A stretch of 64,000 nt of DNA from Larix kaempferi (lineage: Eukaryota; Streptophyta; Pinopsida; Pinales; Pinaceae): assembly GCA_027924585.1 (NCBI GenBank), contig BSBM01000252.1:1178001-1242000 (forward strand), given 5' to 3'. Position 1 is the stretch's first letter; each line of letters starts with the position of its first letter. The translations under genes were made by a program, and so were the position numbers. Positions 11,902 through 24,076 of this stretch are shown here, piece by piece. The notes below the pieces were generated by a model. That model did not search any database. It was not told the DNA's origin and was given only the letters and a program-made list of their open reading frames with translations.

Positions 11902-12133
11902 CAAGCGGCAACAAAAAGGGAACTCCACAGGAGCGATAGTTCCATGGTCCAAAAACAAAACTTCGCCAGAGCGCACCGATAAGCTCTCTTCAAGCAATTT
12001 TTATTCAGGATGCGCGGATATTTCAAGGAACTGCGCAGGAAGCTGGAAACTGAGGGTGTGTCGCAGCTTCCGTGTAGACTGAATGCGATGTCTCTTTCAA
12101 CTACACTGGGCATCTGCATTCTTGAGTAATATA
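11547..12133 (-). other. E1 spacer between pol and third ORF, with an A27 tract
   Basis: About 590 noncoding bases. On the element strand an uninterrupted run of 27 A (plus-strand T at 11875-11901) lies about 230 bases after the pol stop. An AATAAA is about 100 bases before the run. The arrangement resembles a fossil polyadenylated 3' end, but a simple homopolymer is equally possible. An 87-codon frame here (12164-11901) overlaps the end of pol and looks like chance. Confidence 0.6.
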
Positions 12134-15100
12134 TTATGTCGACAGGGCGGAGTGGCCGTCGCAATAAAGCTTAAGCCGACTCCCGTTTATCATTGTAGGT
12201 AGTAGTTCTCCATTCAGCTTTGCAAGCTGAACTGCGTCTCCGTCTGTTATTTTTATTATCTGAAAAGGACCTAACCAATGCACACGAAACTTGCCTGGAA
12301 ACTTGATGAATTTACTATCATAAAGGAGTACCAAGTATCCTTCTTCAAAGTGCTTATGCTTAATGTGCCTGTCATGCCAAGCTTTCTGTCTTGCCTTCTG
12401 TACCTGTTGATGAAATCCGGCCAAAAGTCTGTCTTCTTCTAAGGAAAGCAGTTGCGAAAGTCTTTCATTCATAGTGTCAGGATCTGCCATTTCTGTAATT
12501 TGCGCAATTCGGAGACTGGGAACAATGTATTCCATGGGCATAACTGATTCTTGTCCATACACCAAGCTGAAAGGTGTGTGACCTGTTAATTTCTTGCAAG
12601 TGGTTCTGTAAGCCCATAATACAGCTGTGACTCTAAGGTCCCAATCATCTCTTTGTTGATTACAGATTTTTGTCAGGGCATTCTCAAGAATCTTGTTGAA
12701 TGCTTCCACCGTACCATTAGCTTGAGGATGGTAGGGTGTACTCTTATGGTGATTAATTTGAAATTCTTCAGTAAGGGCCTCTATAGTCTCATTGAGGAAA
12801 TGTGTACCTTGATCACTCATGAGGATCACTGGGCATCCAAACCTAGTGATAATGTTCTCGAAAATGAACTGCGCGGCAGTAGCGGCGTCATAGTTCTTAA
12901 CTGGCTTCGCCTCAGCCCATCTGGTGAGGTATTCAGTAACTGTAATGATATATCTTGCGCCAGTTCTTTTTCCTGGTGGGTTAATAGGTCCTACAAAGTC
13001 AATGGCCCATTTATCAAAAGCACGCAGTGTGATCTGGGGTCTTAGTGGCATTTCATCTCTCCTTGAGGGTTTTCCTGTGCGCTGGCACACATCGCAACAT
13101 TTACAGAATTCCTTAGTATCCTTGTGCAATGTCGGCCACCAAAGTCCTGCGGCTAATATCTTCTGCGCAGTCGGATTTCTTGCGAAATGGCCTCCTGCGG
13201 TACCTGAATGCGCTTCTGCGATGATAGAGCTCTTTTCATCTGGTAAGATACATCTGCGCAAAATTTCGTCAGGGCCCAACTTATAAAGCTGGCCTGCTAT
13301 CAAAGTGAAATCTGCGGCTCTAACAACAAGTTGCTTTTTCTGCTGGATTGTAAGCTCAGCCGGCGCTTGTCCGGTAGTGAGAAACTCAAGAATATCAGAA
13401 TAATATTCGTCTGCTGCTTGGATATAAAACAACTGTGCGTCAGGCAGATTGTCCTCCAGACTCGTAGGTTCCTCTCCTGACTCTATTCTGGATAGATGGT
13501 CAGGCCCTGCATTCAATCTGCCTGGCTTTACAATAACCTCAAAATCATACTCTTGAAAGAGCAGTAGCCATCTGCAAATTCTTCCTCCTAAAACTGGTTT
13601 ATTGACCAAATATTTCAAAGCAGAATGATCAGTATACATTTTAAAGTGAGCTCCTAACAGGTAGTGTCTGAATTTCTGTAGGGCATACACCATAGCTAGT
13701 CCTTCCCTTTCTGTAGTGGTGTAGTTCTTCTCAGCTGTAGATAGCTTTCTGCTGGAGTAAGCAATTGGGTGGTCAATACTTCCTTCTCCAGACTGTGTAA
13801 GCACGATTCCTAATGCTATGGAAGAAGCATCAACATGAACATGAAAAGGTTTTCTCCAATCCGGGAAAACTAGAATAGGCGCTGTGATCATCTTTTCTTT
13901 AAGTGTGTCCAAGCTCTGTTGGCATTCTTCTGTCCATTGGAACTTCGAATCCTTCTTCAGCAATCTTTCCATAGGCGCTGTGATCCTTGCATATCCTTTG
14001 ATGAATTTTCTGTAGTATCCTGTATGTCCCAATGTAGTGCGCAATTGCTTAACTGAGTTGGGCGCAGGTAAGTTAGCAATGATGGCAACCTTCGCAGGAT
14101 CCATCAGGAGTCCTTGTCTGCATACAATATGTCCCAACAAAATACCAAAGGGCGCACAAAATATACATTTTTTCAAGTTAAGGGAAATCTGATGCTGTCT
14201 ACATTTTTCTAGCATCATGCGCAGATTCGCAATATGGTTCTTTAGTAAACCAAATACAGTCCAGTCATCAAAATAGACTTCTAAAAACTTGTGGATAAAT
14301 TCTTTAAAAACAGCAACAACGACTCTAGAGAAGATAGCAGTTGCGTTTTTAAGACCAAAGGGCATTACCGTATACTGGAATGAGCCCCATTCAGTTGCAA
14401 AAGTAGTCTTGTGGCGGTCATCCGGATGGATTCTGATCTGATGATATCCCGAGAATCCATCAGTGAAGTAAGCCTCTTGTCCTCCAACATTATCAAGTAC
14501 TTCATCTGTGAAAGGAGTGGGAAATGGATCGTGCGCTGATGCATCATTGAGTTTGCGCAAGTCGACACAAATTCTTATTTCACCTTTCGTTTTCTTTTCT
14601 TGGACCACCATAGGACTAATCCAATCGCTTTCCTGTACTGGCTCAATAATACCCGCTGCAAGCATCTTATCAATTTCTTCTTTGACTTTTTCTTTGTAGC
14701 GCGGGTTCAACCTGTATGGGCGCTGCTTTACTGGCTTGGCATCTGGTTTCAGAGGTATGCGCATCACTCCTAAGTCTCCTAGGATGCCTTTCATTTCTGT
14801 GAACTTGGTAGGAAAGATATCCTGGTAGTCACGTAATAAATCTGAAACATGCGCAACATTTTCATCATCCCAATAATCTCCTATAGAAGCAAACTTTGGG
14901 TCAGCTTCTGTGCCAATGTTAACTTTCTTGAGCTTGACGTGTTCTGTGATGGCAGGAATATCAAGCTCAGGACCTTCAATATTGCGCGTCCCTTCTGATT
15001 CTGGGATATTGATGTTGCGAGGATCGTCCTCCTCATCTTCAGCGGTGAAGTTATAGCATTCCAGGGCATGTTCTATCTGGACAGCCCAATCTGGTTGGGA

Positions 15101-18100
15101 ATATTCTGTTACTAGACCTGGTTCAAATACCTTCTTTTTAATACACTTCAGAGCCTGATCAATACTTGGATGCTCTGACTCAAAGCTGAATGTAAGTTGA
15201 AAACTTTCTATCATAAGAGCCCAAGTAAGAGTGCCTTTGCGCAATTCTATTTCAGTATACCAATTCCTTGGAATTGTATCCAATGTGTGGATGAATTGGT
15301 GAACCCACTCATCTTCCGGAATATCTGACCATTGCTGAATACATGCTTCAATGTGTGACCTGGGGTCACTCTGTCCTTCATATTTGCGTAGCGCTTTGGA
15401 TGTGGTGTCCTGAAATCTGCGCAGTATCAATCTGCGACAGTCTTTCCATGTATGAATATTCTCCTTGTGCGCAATCCACCATCTTGCGGGTGTAGCGCGC
15501 AATGCTATATCTAGTGCCTGTATGCGCTGCGGTTCTGGAAGCTTTTGTTCATATTCCTGTATGAATTTAGTTACTTCAGTTAAGCCATCAAAAGTTGGAG
15601 TATCAATTAATTCTGTGCCAATCCATCGAATGGATTTAGTCATCATGGCGCAACGTCTTGCAGAAACCTCATGTAGACGATTCTGCCAGTTTTCCAATCC
15701 TGCATCTGAATCTGATGTGCACGAGCTATCACATCGCCAGCTGATATGGCCGTCTGCTGTGGGGTTGACATAGTCACTGTGGTTAGTGGTCATCTGGTAC
15801 AAACTTTCCATGTGGCGCGCTTCCTCTTCTGCGCGAATGGGTTCTATATATCTTGGTCCTTGAATAGGATCAAGAGGTGCGATGACCCTGATCTGGTCAT
15901 CCTCAAAGGTCATCTGTCTTTTCTTCAAGTTAATGACAGCCAAATTATCAAATGCCCAGTCTATTCCTAACAGCGCTGGGTATGGTCTACTATCATCCAT
16001 AATTTTGATTACTTCAAAATCTGCAGAGCTTCTTACTCCTTCAATATCAATAGGTACATTGGGTAATCTGCCCAATGGAGAGACTCGTTGCTGATTTGCG
16101 AGTCTTAGCTGGATAGGGGATTTTGTAAGCTGAGGGCTTCCCATCTGTTCCCATGTCTGCATAGTGAGAACATTGGATTCTGAGCCCAAATCTAACATGA
16201 CTTCGTCCATTTCAAATGCTCCAATCTGCGCTGTAAGCCTCATCTCTTTTCCAGTTCTAATGTGACTCCTAATCTGGTGAACAGCACGCTGTGGTGTGTT
16301 CGTCGAAGCAGAGTGTTGGCACCGATCCAACAGGTGTTGAAGTTCTAGAGTTGCTTTTTCATTGCGCAACAATTTTAAACATTGTCGCAGGAATGCATGG
16401 ACACTGCCTAGTGCATGCTCCTCCTCCTCATCATCATCATCATCATCATCAGGCCTTCCAGCTGTAGTGGCCTGTTCTTGCACCAGGTTGTCTTGTCTTA
16501 GCACTTGCGATCTAATATTGTTCTGCGGAATTGCGGCAGAACTTGAAGCTCTCGGATCTGAGAAATACTCTTGAGCTTGCTTAAATGCTTCTTTTTGCTT
16601 CTGCAGGTTAAGTGGGGCTGGTTTAATGTTAGCGCGGCGCACCCATTGCGTCGCTTGCTTTCCCGTTCCCATATCTTGCGCACCAGTGGTTGCTCCACTG
16701 CGTGTCACTATATTAACTGTAGGGTCCGGTTCTCTTTTTTCTGCTCCAATCAACTGAATATTCTGATTGACCTGTGGTGTCTTTGCTTGCATCTTAGCCT
16801 GTAACTGAGGACATTCTTCAATGATATGGTCAGAAGATTTACAATACCTGCAGAGGGTTGTAGGATTTTGGCAATCCCTAGCAAAATGACCTTGTTCTCC
16901 GCAATTATAACAAGTGATCTGTCCTCTTCCGCGACCAAAGTTTGTTGTGCGTCCACGTCCTCTGTAATTTGCTGCTCGGGCGTCCCGAGTTTGGTCATAA
17001 GGTGGACCTGCTGTGGGTCCTTGTGTCTCTGCTTGTACCCGATAGACATCATGCTTTCTTTCTATCATAAGATCATATGCTCTACAATTGTTCTCATCGT
17101 GACCTACTGATTTACAGAAATTACAATATCGATTCTTTGGAGTTTGTACATATTTCTGAAGTAAGTGGCATTCTTGTGGTCTATGACCTCTAGTTCTGCA
17201 GATTTCACACCAAGGCCCTTGTGCCTGTGGTAAAGGGTTAGGTGCTCCAGTTGCAATATAGTCTATGAAAACGGGACAATGGTCCTTTGAATGACCTTGG
17301 GCTTTACATTTTGTGCACCAAATTTCTTCCTTAATCTCCTTGCCTTTCTTAATATCATGCACTTGCAAGGTTAAGTTTGCTAATTGGTTCTGTAAATGCG
17401 CAACATCGTTGCTTGTCCCTGCAATTGGCGAAGCTTCTAGTTTCATAGCCATTTCTAGGGCTTGTTCCTGAGTATTGAGATTCTGTTGCATAAGGGGAAG
17501 TCTAATGTGTGGAAGCAGTGCAGCAATAAACCATTCTTTATGTTGCTGTGGTGCAAACTCGAAGCTTACTTGATCTATCAAGGCTTTGAACTTCTGGTCA
17601 AAGTCCCATACTGATTCTGTAGGTAACTGTTTGATGTCTTTGAGCTCTGTTATACACTGTGATTCTGATTTAGGTTTCTTGAATTCTCTAATCATGGCAT
17701 TTCTTACCTCAGCAAGCGTCCTATTCTGTGCTGCTGAGTATTTCATGAACCAAGTCAAGGATCTTTCTCTTAGTGTGGTTGCTAACTGAACCAGTTTAAC
17801 AGCATCGTCATTAATTTGCTTAATTGTCCAAATGGCTTCACATAAGAACCAGTGCTGCTCAGGGTCCTCTATCCCTGTTCCTCTAAAAGTTGGTAGCTTC
17901 ATGTCATCACCCATCCTTCTTGCACGGGTTTGAGGTGGAGGTACTGTAGCAGTGCCTCCGGGATGGTTAAACAAAGGTGGTACAGAGGTACTAGAAGTAG
18001 CGTGTGGGCTACTAGAAGGTGTTACTGTAGGATTATACTGAGCTCCGTCTGGTTTTTGCGGTGTAAAGGGGTAATAAGGGATATGAGCACTCCCTTGTCT

Positions 18101-18238
18101 TTCTATATGGCTTGCTCTAGGGACTTGGCTATTGTCTGGGCTAGACTCAAAAGGATATTGGTCAAGGCCTACTTTATATCGTTTTCCACTACGAGTGCAA
18201 CCAATAACTTCAGGATCACTATCAGAATCTACGGACAT
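12134..18238 (-). CDS. gag-pol: E1 gag-pol polyprotein, 2034 aa, uninterrupted
   Basis: One open frame with all catalytic parts. The gag capsid-like domain is at about 110-270. Five CCHC zinc knuckles follow, starting at C308, C344, C372, C443 and C463. A run of acidic residues is at about 597-607. The protease motif [11 protein letters not shown] is at 681-691 (Asp683). A second gag-like module ([11 protein letters not shown] to [10 protein letters not shown], about 882-1020) lies between protease and RT. RT is at about 1140-1380 with VYFDDW (Asp1324, Asp1325). Ty3-type RNase H has Asp1470, a Glu near 1510-1512, Asp1537 and Asp1580. Integrase has HHCC at H1677/H1684/C1715/C1718, D1747, D1809 and E1845, then a GPF module and no chromodomain. 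The start MSVDSDSD is the first ATG after a ~930-base leader. No stops or frameshifts are seen, so the protein is probably functional. Confidence 0.95.
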   Translation of the reverse strand: MSVDSDSDPEVIGCTRSGKRYKVGLDQYPFESSPDNSQVPRASHIERQGSAHIPYYPFTPQKPDGAQYNPTVTPSSSPHATSSTSVPPLFNHPGGTATVPPPQTRARRMGDDMKLPTFRGTGIEDPEQHWFLCEAIWTIKQINDDAVKLVQLATTLRERSLTWFMKYSAAQNRTLAEVRNAMIREFKKPKSESQCITELKDIKQLPTESVWDFDQKFKALIDQVSFEFAPQQHKEWFIAALLPHIRLPLMQQNLNTQEQALEMAMKLEASPIAGTSNDVAHLQNQLANLTLQVHDIKKGKEIKEEIWCTKCKAQGHSKDHCPVFIDYIATGAPNPLPQAQGPWCEICRTRGHRPQECHLLQKYVQTPKNRYCNFCKSVGHDENNCRAYDLMIERKHDVYRVQAETQGPTAGPPYDQTRDARAANYRGRGRTTNFGRGRGQITCYNCGEQGHFARDCQNPTTLCRYCKSSDHIIEECPQLQAKMQAKTPQVNQNIQLIGAEKREPDPTVNIVTRSGATTGAQDMGTGKQATQWVRRANIKPAPLNLQKQKEAFKQAQEYFSDPRASSSAAIPQNNIRSQVLRQDNLVQEQATTAGRPDDDDDDDEEEEHALGSVHAFLRQCLKLLRNEKATLELQHLLDRCQHSASTNTPQRAVHQIRSHIRTGKEMRLTAQIGAFEMDEVMLDLGSESNVLTMQTWEQMGSPQLTKSPIQLRLANQQRVSPLGRLPNVPIDIEGVRSSADFEVIKIMDDSRPYPALLGIDWAFDNLAVINLKKRQMTFEDDQIRVIAPLDPIQGPRYIEPIRAEEEARHMESLYQMTTNHSDYVNPTADGHISWRCDSSCTSDSDAGLENWQNRLHEVSARRCAMMTKSIRWIGTELIDTPTFDGLTEVTKFIQEYEQKLPEPQRIQALDIALRATPARWWIAHKENIHTWKDCRRLILRRFQDTTSKALRKYEGQSDPRSHIEACIQQWSDIPEDEWVHQFIHTLDTIPRNWYTEIELRKGTLTWALMIESFQLTFSFESEHPSIDQALKCIKKKVFEPGLVTEYSQPDWAVQIEHALECYNFTAEDEEDDPRNINIPESEGTRNIEGPELDIPAITEHVKLKKVNIGTEADPKFASIGDYWDDENVAHVSDLLRDYQDIFPTKFTEMKGILGDLGVMRIPLKPDAKPVKQRPYRLNPRYKEKVKEEIDKMLAAGIIEPVQESDWISPMVVQEKKTKGEIRICVDLRKLNDASAHDPFPTPFTDEVLDNVGGQEAYFTDGFSGYHQIRIHPDDRHKTTFATEWGSFQYTVMPFGLKNATAIFSRVVVAVFKEFIHKFLEVYFDDWTVFGLLKNHIANLRMMLEKCRQHQISLNLKKCIFCAPFGILLGHIVCRQGLLMDPAKVAIIANLPAPNSVKQLRTTLGHTGYYRKFIKGYARITAPMERLLKKDSKFQWTEECQQSLDTLKEKMITAPILVFPDWRKPFHVHVDASSIALGIVLTQSGEGSIDHPIAYSSRKLSTAEKNYTTTEREGLAMVYALQKFRHYLLGAHFKMYTDHSALKYLVNKPVLGGRICRWLLLFQEYDFEVIVKPGRLNAGPDHLSRIESGEEPTSLEDNLPDAQLFYIQAADEYYSDILEFLTTGQAPAELTIQQKKQLVVRAADFTLIAGQLYKLGPDEILRRCILPDEKSSIIAEAHSGTAGGHFARNPTAQKILAAGLWWPTLHKDTKEFCKCCDVCQRTGKPSRRDEMPLRPQITLRAFDKWAIDFVGPINPPGKRTGARYIITVTEYLTRWAEAKPVKNYDAATAAQFIFENIITRFGCPVILMSDQGTHFLNETIEALTEEFQINHHKSTPYHPQANGTVEAFNKILENALTKICNQQRDDWDLRVTAVLWAYRTTCKKLTGHTPFSLVYGQESVMPMEYIVPSLRIAQITEMADPDTMNERLSQLLSLEEDRLLAGFHQQVQKARQKAWHDRHIKHKHFEEGYLVLLYDSKFIKFPGKFRVHWLGPFQIIKITDGDAVQLAKLNGELLPTMINGSRLKLYCDGHSALST

Positions 18239-18842
18239 TACTTGTCTATGCTATTCATCAGAAGCAATACATAGCTTTCCTTTTTCATACAGAAGCATTT
18301 TAATCCATAAGTTCAGAGAATTTAAGAACTTACCTCTGTGTACTTGGAAGAAACTCCTCTCAGCTTCACTGAAACTCTTTCTTGTATCGACTGCAAATTC
18401 GGTAATGAAACCTTCCAGTAGACTATTCAACCAAAATTCTACTGCGCAGGACACAGGATTGTCTATCTACTTCACAATACTGACTAGCTCAGGCGTCCAC
18501 GTGACGGGTCGATCAACATGCAGCGTAGGTCTAGAATCTGCTAACTTGGCTATCCAAGCGTGTAACTCCAATGCAAACGTAACAAAGAAAATTTCGTAAA
18601 GGTCAGCATAAATATACTTCTGTAACCAATCTTCTGTTTGAAGCGTAGGGCTTCTATTTTCTTGTTCAGCAAACTCTTTAGCCTTTAAATCAAACCAATC
18701 TCCAATTTATTTAGCTGTAGGATGCCAGTAACACATTTGTTAGCTGAGCAAGTCTCAGTGTCACAGAACCTTATGTTGTCTTCAACAACAGTCTCAGATG
18801 TCGCGTGACTAGTAAGTCTTACAGCAACAAGTCGCAAGGCAA
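18239..18842 (-). other. E1 5' leader, part without repeats
   Basis: Untranslated leader between the repeated PBS region and the gag ATG. A 67-codon frame at 18454-18251 has no recognisable feature. I see nothing else here. Confidence 0.5.
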
Positions 18843-19172
18843 AGGAATCATTTGTTGGCTCAATCAACAGGGTTCAAAGCCATGGAAGTAATGTGATCAA
18901 AAATTCATAAGACAACAGAACCATTTGTTGGTCACTAGGCAACGGAACCATTTGTTGACTGCTCTATCTCGCGCGTCGCCAAAATAACAAGTCTCATTCG
19001 CGCGGCAACGGAACCATTTGTTGACTGCTCGATCTCGCGCGTCGCCAAAATAACAAGTCTCATTCGCGCGGCAACAGAACCATTTGTTGCGCTGCTTCCT
19101 TTCTCTAGGTTGCGCGTCAATCTCGCACGTCACTGAAATAAGAGGTCTCCCTCACGCGGCAACGGAACCATT
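18843..19172 (-). repeat. E1 leader: tandem copies of the LTR-end/PBS junction
   Basis: On the element strand the block CAACAAATGGTTCCGTTGCC (LTR terminus, two A, PBS) occurs at the true LTR edge. Near-copies follow whose PBS parts end at plus-strand positions 19082, 19016, 18950 and 18923. Spacings are 88, 66, 66 and 27 bases. Weaker copies exist further in (near 18843). The 66-base units also share a segment with TCGCGCGTCGCCAAAATAAC. Confidence 0.9.
19155..19170 (-). other. E1 primer-binding site (tRNA-Asp-like)
   Basis: Two bases inside the 5' LTR the element strand reads TGGTTCCGTTGCCGCG. The plant tRNA-Asp 3'-end complement is TGGCGCCGTTGCCGGG, so there are mismatches at positions 4, 5 and 15. 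tRNA-Asp is the best candidate I can name, but the mismatches near the priming end leave doubt. Confidence 0.6.
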
Positions 19173-20624
19173 TGTTGACTGCTTTTCTGGGCAGACCCGG
19201 GTTTTAATGAAGCGCAGCAACAAAACCCCTTGGCGCACTGGCCCTCTCGGCAACGAGCTGCGCGGCAGCTCGAGGTCTCACCCGAAGTGGCTATGGGGGG
19301 TTAAGGAATCAGGTTTCCTTAACCGTGGTGACGCGGAGATTGTTCTATGTATCTTCTTCTTCCTCAAATATCGGCGGCCGGACCTTCCCGCAGGCCGCTT
19401 GGCGCAGCTGCGCGGATTCCTTCCTAGGCCGGCCTACTGCGCGGTTTCTCCTCTCTAGCGCAGAAGGCAACTATTCCTGGCGTTGACGCGCTAAATACTT
19501 CCTTGCCCTTCGCATCCAGCGCAGTAACGTATTCCTCGCTCGCTGCAGCGACAGCGCGTTACTACTTCTTGGTACTTAACACTTATAGCTATCAAGAGAC
19601 CTTTCCGACTCACTTAAACAGTCGCAAAGATGAAGCAAAGATGTACACACAGGTAATGATCTTAAACAGTTATCATTCATGCAAATATTATAACAAGAAG
19701 ATATACGTGACGCTCATCTCCTCGAGGAAAACCACATCCACGGGAGTTTTATATTAACCAGAAAATGATAGAGTTATACAATATGCTGCGCACACAGCTG
19801 CAGCCTTAGATCTTACAGGAAACTCCACGCACACAGCTGGGAGCCCTTCTCTCAATCTTGTCTCCTCTCTATGGAGATTACAAAGGCACAGACGTCGACT
19901 CAGACTGTCTGGCAACTCAGGGATTAGCTCCTCGGCTATCCGATTTCCTCTCTAGTTCTACACACCGGGTAGAAAATACAGTGAAGGATAATCAACACAT
20001 GATCTATCCTTTAGACTGGCTCTCTAACAGTCTAGCATCTAACTCTCTAACTCTCCAAAAGGAAGGAACTGAAGGACTAAGGGAACCTCTACCCATTACA
20101 ATGATTCATATATATAGGTGGCCATGACGGTCACACCTTTACAAGACTGTGGGCCTTTCCCAACAGTGATTCCCAAAAACCCTATCCACGCACATGGCTA
20201 GGTGTACTGTAGGCGCCGCTTGCAGTCACGTCGCCGCTTCCTGCAGGCTCCGTGAATTCCGGCGCAGATTGTGGGTATGGGCGATCGTCCTTCGCCTTCA
20301 ATGCTCTGGTCCGTTGCTCCTCCTTGATCCGAGCAACCATAACTTCTGTACTAAGCCTTTAAATGAGGGTAGCTGAGCCCTCTACTCCATCGCCTTATTT
20401 ATTATGGTAGCTGAGCCACCTTCATTCTTCGATGACGTGCGCGCGAGATCCGCAATTTCCGGTCCGTGATCTGCGCTGAGATCATCCATCTGGCACCGTA
20501 CTGCGCACCGTCTCCTTCTTACCCAAAACTTAGTGCTTGTCCCAAAATTAGCACTTTCCTTCCATACTCGTGCTTTTTCCCAAAATTCGCAGCTTTTACT
20601 ATAGCTGCGACCTTGGCCCCAACA
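19173..20624 (-). repeat. E1 5' LTR
   Basis: Second copy of the LTR. It is the 5' LTR because gag-pol is read on the minus strand. It lies next to the PBS (19155-19170) and is followed on the right by TSD TATGC at 20625-20629. Confidence 0.97.
20108..20117 (-). promoter_or_regulatory. Candidate TATA box of the E1 5' LTR
   Basis: The minus strand reads CCACCTATATATATGAATC; the same box is in the 3' LTR at 8113-8122. It is the best TATA-like match on the element strand, which would place U3/R near 20080. The start site itself is not visible in the sequence. Confidence 0.5.
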
Positions 20625-20629
20625 TATGC

Positions 20630-22139
20630 ATAGTCACATCTACTAAGATAATTAGGAAAGGCAACATGTAAATGCAAACCTCATGCCATATACCTGCTCA
20701 GGCATCACTATATTCATATATCAAGTGCCTCCAACAATCTGGAAGGGAAAGGAAGATATATCAGCCATATGTTATGTTGTACTGCTAAAGTGAAACCATG
20801 GTCTAACAAGTCTCTCTCTGGGATCATGAGGCTCAAGAATGACATGGGAAAGCTGATGACAATGCTCTAGGACTCTATCTGCCACTGATCATAATTGTGG
20901 GAGAAGTAGGCTCATCTTAGTGTAGGACTAGCTCATGTCTTGGGACAAAACTGCTCTGGAACATCATGGTAGCCTGACTACTATGGATGTGATAACAATT
21001 ATAGCTACCCCAAAGTAGGAATATGAGAGAAAATATTGGAAGGCTTATTAGATTTGAAAGTAGTTGGAATAAACCATTTTCTATAAGATCTCATTTAAAA
21101 GGAATACCATTCAATTCTTCATTGCCTTAAACCAATTTGGAAAATTTTAAATAGCGTTTTGGAAAGGAAAATCTGCAAAACATACTCAAAATTTTAAAAT
21201 TGATCATTTGAGAAATGACTATACTAGATCCATATCCCATTCTTTCCTTGATTATGCATGCATTTTAGCGGGCCTAGTGAAAGCCCATTGAAGTCCATTG
21301 GCTAGATAAACAAGCTAGATCAAGATTGTGATGTTAAATCAAAATATAGATAGGACATAGGAATTTGGATAAATTCAGGGATGCCAAGTCGAAGTATTGT
21401 GAGGTCAATCATGCATATGTGATTATTAATGGAGTAAAATCAATTCACAATGTTGTAATAAAAAATGTAAGGAACTATGACCCAATAACTAGTCAATGTA
21501 AACTGCAATCTTTATCCTCTATATATTTTTTTTTCTATTTTGTTCCTTCTTAAATTGTAATCATTTCATCAACTTAAACAACATGGAAAAAACTAAATAA
21601 TGCTTTTGGAAGTGGAAAACCTACAAAATATACTCCACAAAGCATTGAAAAATATAGTTCATGAAGTGTACATTACGACCACAAAGCACACAATCACTAT
21701 AGGTGCACAAATATTCAACATACATATGTTTGAAAATGATAAATCATTATCTTTTACATAGATGTACCAATGTATAGCATATATTACATAACAATAAGAG
21801 AAATTTAAATCTTACCAAACCATTGCTCTATTGGAAGGTCACTAGAAATAACAAATAGATATTTCCTTTTCAACTGGAAATCTATCGATGGCATGGAGAG
21901 AAAAATGCAAGCTATGGCATTTCAATCAACTTCATGTTGAAACTTTCAACAAAGAAATTCCAACTAATCCATTAACAAATATGTTATTTGGATGAAAACC
22001 AATAGCCATCAACCTTTAACCAACAATCAACACTATCAGGGAACTTCTTACTAAGGGGATTCTTTTCCAATAAAGTATGCGATTATTTCTTTTTAATATT
22101 CTCAGTCCTCATTCACTATTGCACAATGAATCATGATAG
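20630..22139. other. No gene seen (copy A, right of E1)
   Basis: Collinear with 32017-33600 in copy B. Frames are short and not conserved between the copies. It may include further degraded copia sequence, but I cannot support any domain. Confidence 0.4.
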
Positions 22140-22590
22140 ACTTGCCAACATTTCTAGCACCCATGTATGATTAATTTTAAGTTATATGTGAAAATGCAGG
22201 GCTCATAACAAAAGAGTCAAACCACAAGGATGGAAAATTTACTCTTATTGTGTAAAACCAAAAAAGTAGGGACCAAAGTGAAACTTAGCACATAATGATT
22301 TATTTCAATGATGTATTACATGTTCCAAGTCTTTCCTACAATCTTTGTCAGTCTATCAAATCACTCATTTAGGTGAATGTAAGACTATACATTTTTCACC
22401 TCATCAAGTTGTAATCAAGTATTTAAAATATCCTAAGCATGTCCTTACAACTAGAATTGTTGATGATATTACTAGGTTGTACAGATTTGACAACTTTGGG
22501 TCATCATCTCTTCCATCAATTTTTATTGCTCATAACGACAACTTGAACAAATTTTGGCATGAGCTATTTGGTCATCTAAACTATCCGAGT
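22140..22590 (+). pseudogene. Ty1/copia GAG-pre-integrase fragment, copy A
   Basis: The plus strand encodes DVLHVPSLSYNL, then (22345 on) a pre-integrase segment with SPHQVVIKYLKYPKHVL and a zinc-binding-like WHELFGHLNY (the family has W-H-x-R-F-G-H-L). Stops and a frameshift split it. It stops at 22590, where TGTTGGGTCC starts the Athila-like LTR, so that element seems to have inserted in it. Confidence 0.75.
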
Positions 22591-24054
22591 TGTTGGGTCC
22601 TTGTTTTGACACTATTTCCACTGCGAGTCATACCTTTTGACTCCCTATTCCTCCATATATACCTCATTATTATCCCCTTTTGCCACATTATTCACATTTG
22701 TTACAGGGTATACATATCAAGGAGGATTCCAAGGTAAAAGTTGTGTATTTCACATATTTCCTACTTTTGGTATGGAAATGGGTTGAATGTCATTTTAATA
22801 ATCCATTAAAATAGGAATCGCAAATCCTATAACAACTGCTCAAAGCATGCAACCTCTTTAATGTTTTTCATGGTTGTTTTATTCTAGATAAAGAACCACC
22901 ACTTGGAGATTGTTCTTAATGTTCTGGATATGGTTTTGTGTTCCTCTAATAGATTTAAAACCAAACAGGGTAAGCACCGAAGCATGGTCAAACTTCAAGT
23001 CAATATGCACTATAAAGAGGCATTTTAAGATCAGTTTTTTGAATATACACAAAAGCATCCAAATCAACTCCACACAAGCAACCAGATCACATGGAGAATT
23101 ACATGCAATCTGTAATGAAATTCTCAGCATGAAAGGAGTGGTTAACGAATTCCTGGTGTGATAGTCAAAGAAGTTCCCAAATTGATAAAAGACAGTATCC
23201 CAAAATTTCAGATCTTAGCTCTAATTAATCATAATTGATTGGAAGGTCCGCAAGATGTGGGATTCGACACTATCCTAGCTAGCATTGCTCCTTTTCTATT
23301 GTAATTATTATATAAACCATGGCTTAGACAACTCGATCATAGAGATATGTATATGTAGATGTATGGATATCTAGAGAGGACACATATTTAGACATAGAGA
23401 GAATTCATGAACATTGATGTTATGTATTGTTAAACTTGATTATGAGTTTTAATGCAAGTTTGCTGATCTTCAATATAGTGTATTGACTTTTGTCTAGTTT
23501 TGTGACCATTAGTACAACGTATCCCAAGCTAGTAATACCCCCTAGGTCTTGGTATGAGTCACATTATCATTATTAGAGCCGTTTATTTTATGATCAGTAA
23601 TTTGGTTTAATTAATTGTTTCTCTTTATTTCCTCTTATGTAATGATTTGATACAATGTGATATGTTTAATGAATTTGTTTAATGTGTGCATTTACAGAGT
23701 TGCAGAGAATATCTATGCATCAATTATCATTGAACATGTTTCTTAAATGATTGTTATAGAAACATTTTACTCTTTGAGATAAATGAAAGAATGTAACATG
23801 GTATTCTAAGTTGTGATTTAGTAGATGACAATTCAAAGTGATAAGAAAAATTCATGTAGAATAGTTGTTCATTTGATTGATTTCCTTTGATTTTATCCTT
23901 ATATGGTTCAATGTCTTTCGTAGAAGAGTTCCTTTTATTGAAATAGAAGTTGTTAATAATACCCCTTACAGATATAGTGCCTGTATTTCACAAGGATACA
24001 TCTGTAGTCGATAATTAAATGTAACATAATTTAAAGCATATAAATTGTCTAACA
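22591..24054 (+). repeat. Athila-like 5' LTR, copy A
   Basis: About 1464 bp from TGTTGGGTCC to GTCTAACA, followed after four T by a PBS. The left limit is inferred from the abrupt end of copia coding sequence and the TG start. The 3' LTR of this element is not in the window, so the LTR is not proven by a pair. Its counterpart in copy B is split by E3. Confidence 0.65.
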
Positions 24055-24058
24055 TTTT

Positions 24059-24076
24059 TGGCGTCATTGCCAGGGA
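24059..24076 (+). other. PBS of the Athila-like element, copy A (tRNA-Asp-like)
   Basis: TGGCGTCATTGCCAGGGA, three mismatches from the tRNA-Asp complement that Athila elements use. Counterpart in copy B at 56368-56385. Confidence 0.7.

Larger units (their letters stand above)
7178..20624 (-). mobile_element. E1: intact young Ty3/gypsy LTR retrotransposon, 13,447 bp
   Basis: The termini are TGTTG...CAACA, the two LTRs of 1452 bp lie exactly 11,995 bases apart, and both sides carry the 5-bp TSD TATGC (7173-7177 and 20625-20629). By eye the LTRs differ at about 6 of 1452 positions. On the minus strand the order is 5' LTR (19173-20624), PBS and repeated leader, gag-pol (18238-12134), spacer with a poly(A) tract, third ORF (11299-8642), and 3' LTR (7178-8629). 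Integrase ends with a GPF module and no chromodomain, so it is a non-chromovirus Ty3/gypsy element. GC and CpG content are clearly higher than in the flanks, as expected for an insertion not yet decayed by methylcytosine loss. It looks autonomous. Confidence 0.95.

Noticed and set aside
12134-18238. Endogenous pararetrovirus
   Set aside because: Paired LTRs, TSD, integrase and gag zinc knuckles identify an LTR retrotransposon; there is no movement protein.
18897-19172. Regular direct repeats resembling a CRISPR array
   Set aside because: The repeats are LTR-end/PBS sequence, the spacers are themselves repeated, and the host is a plant.
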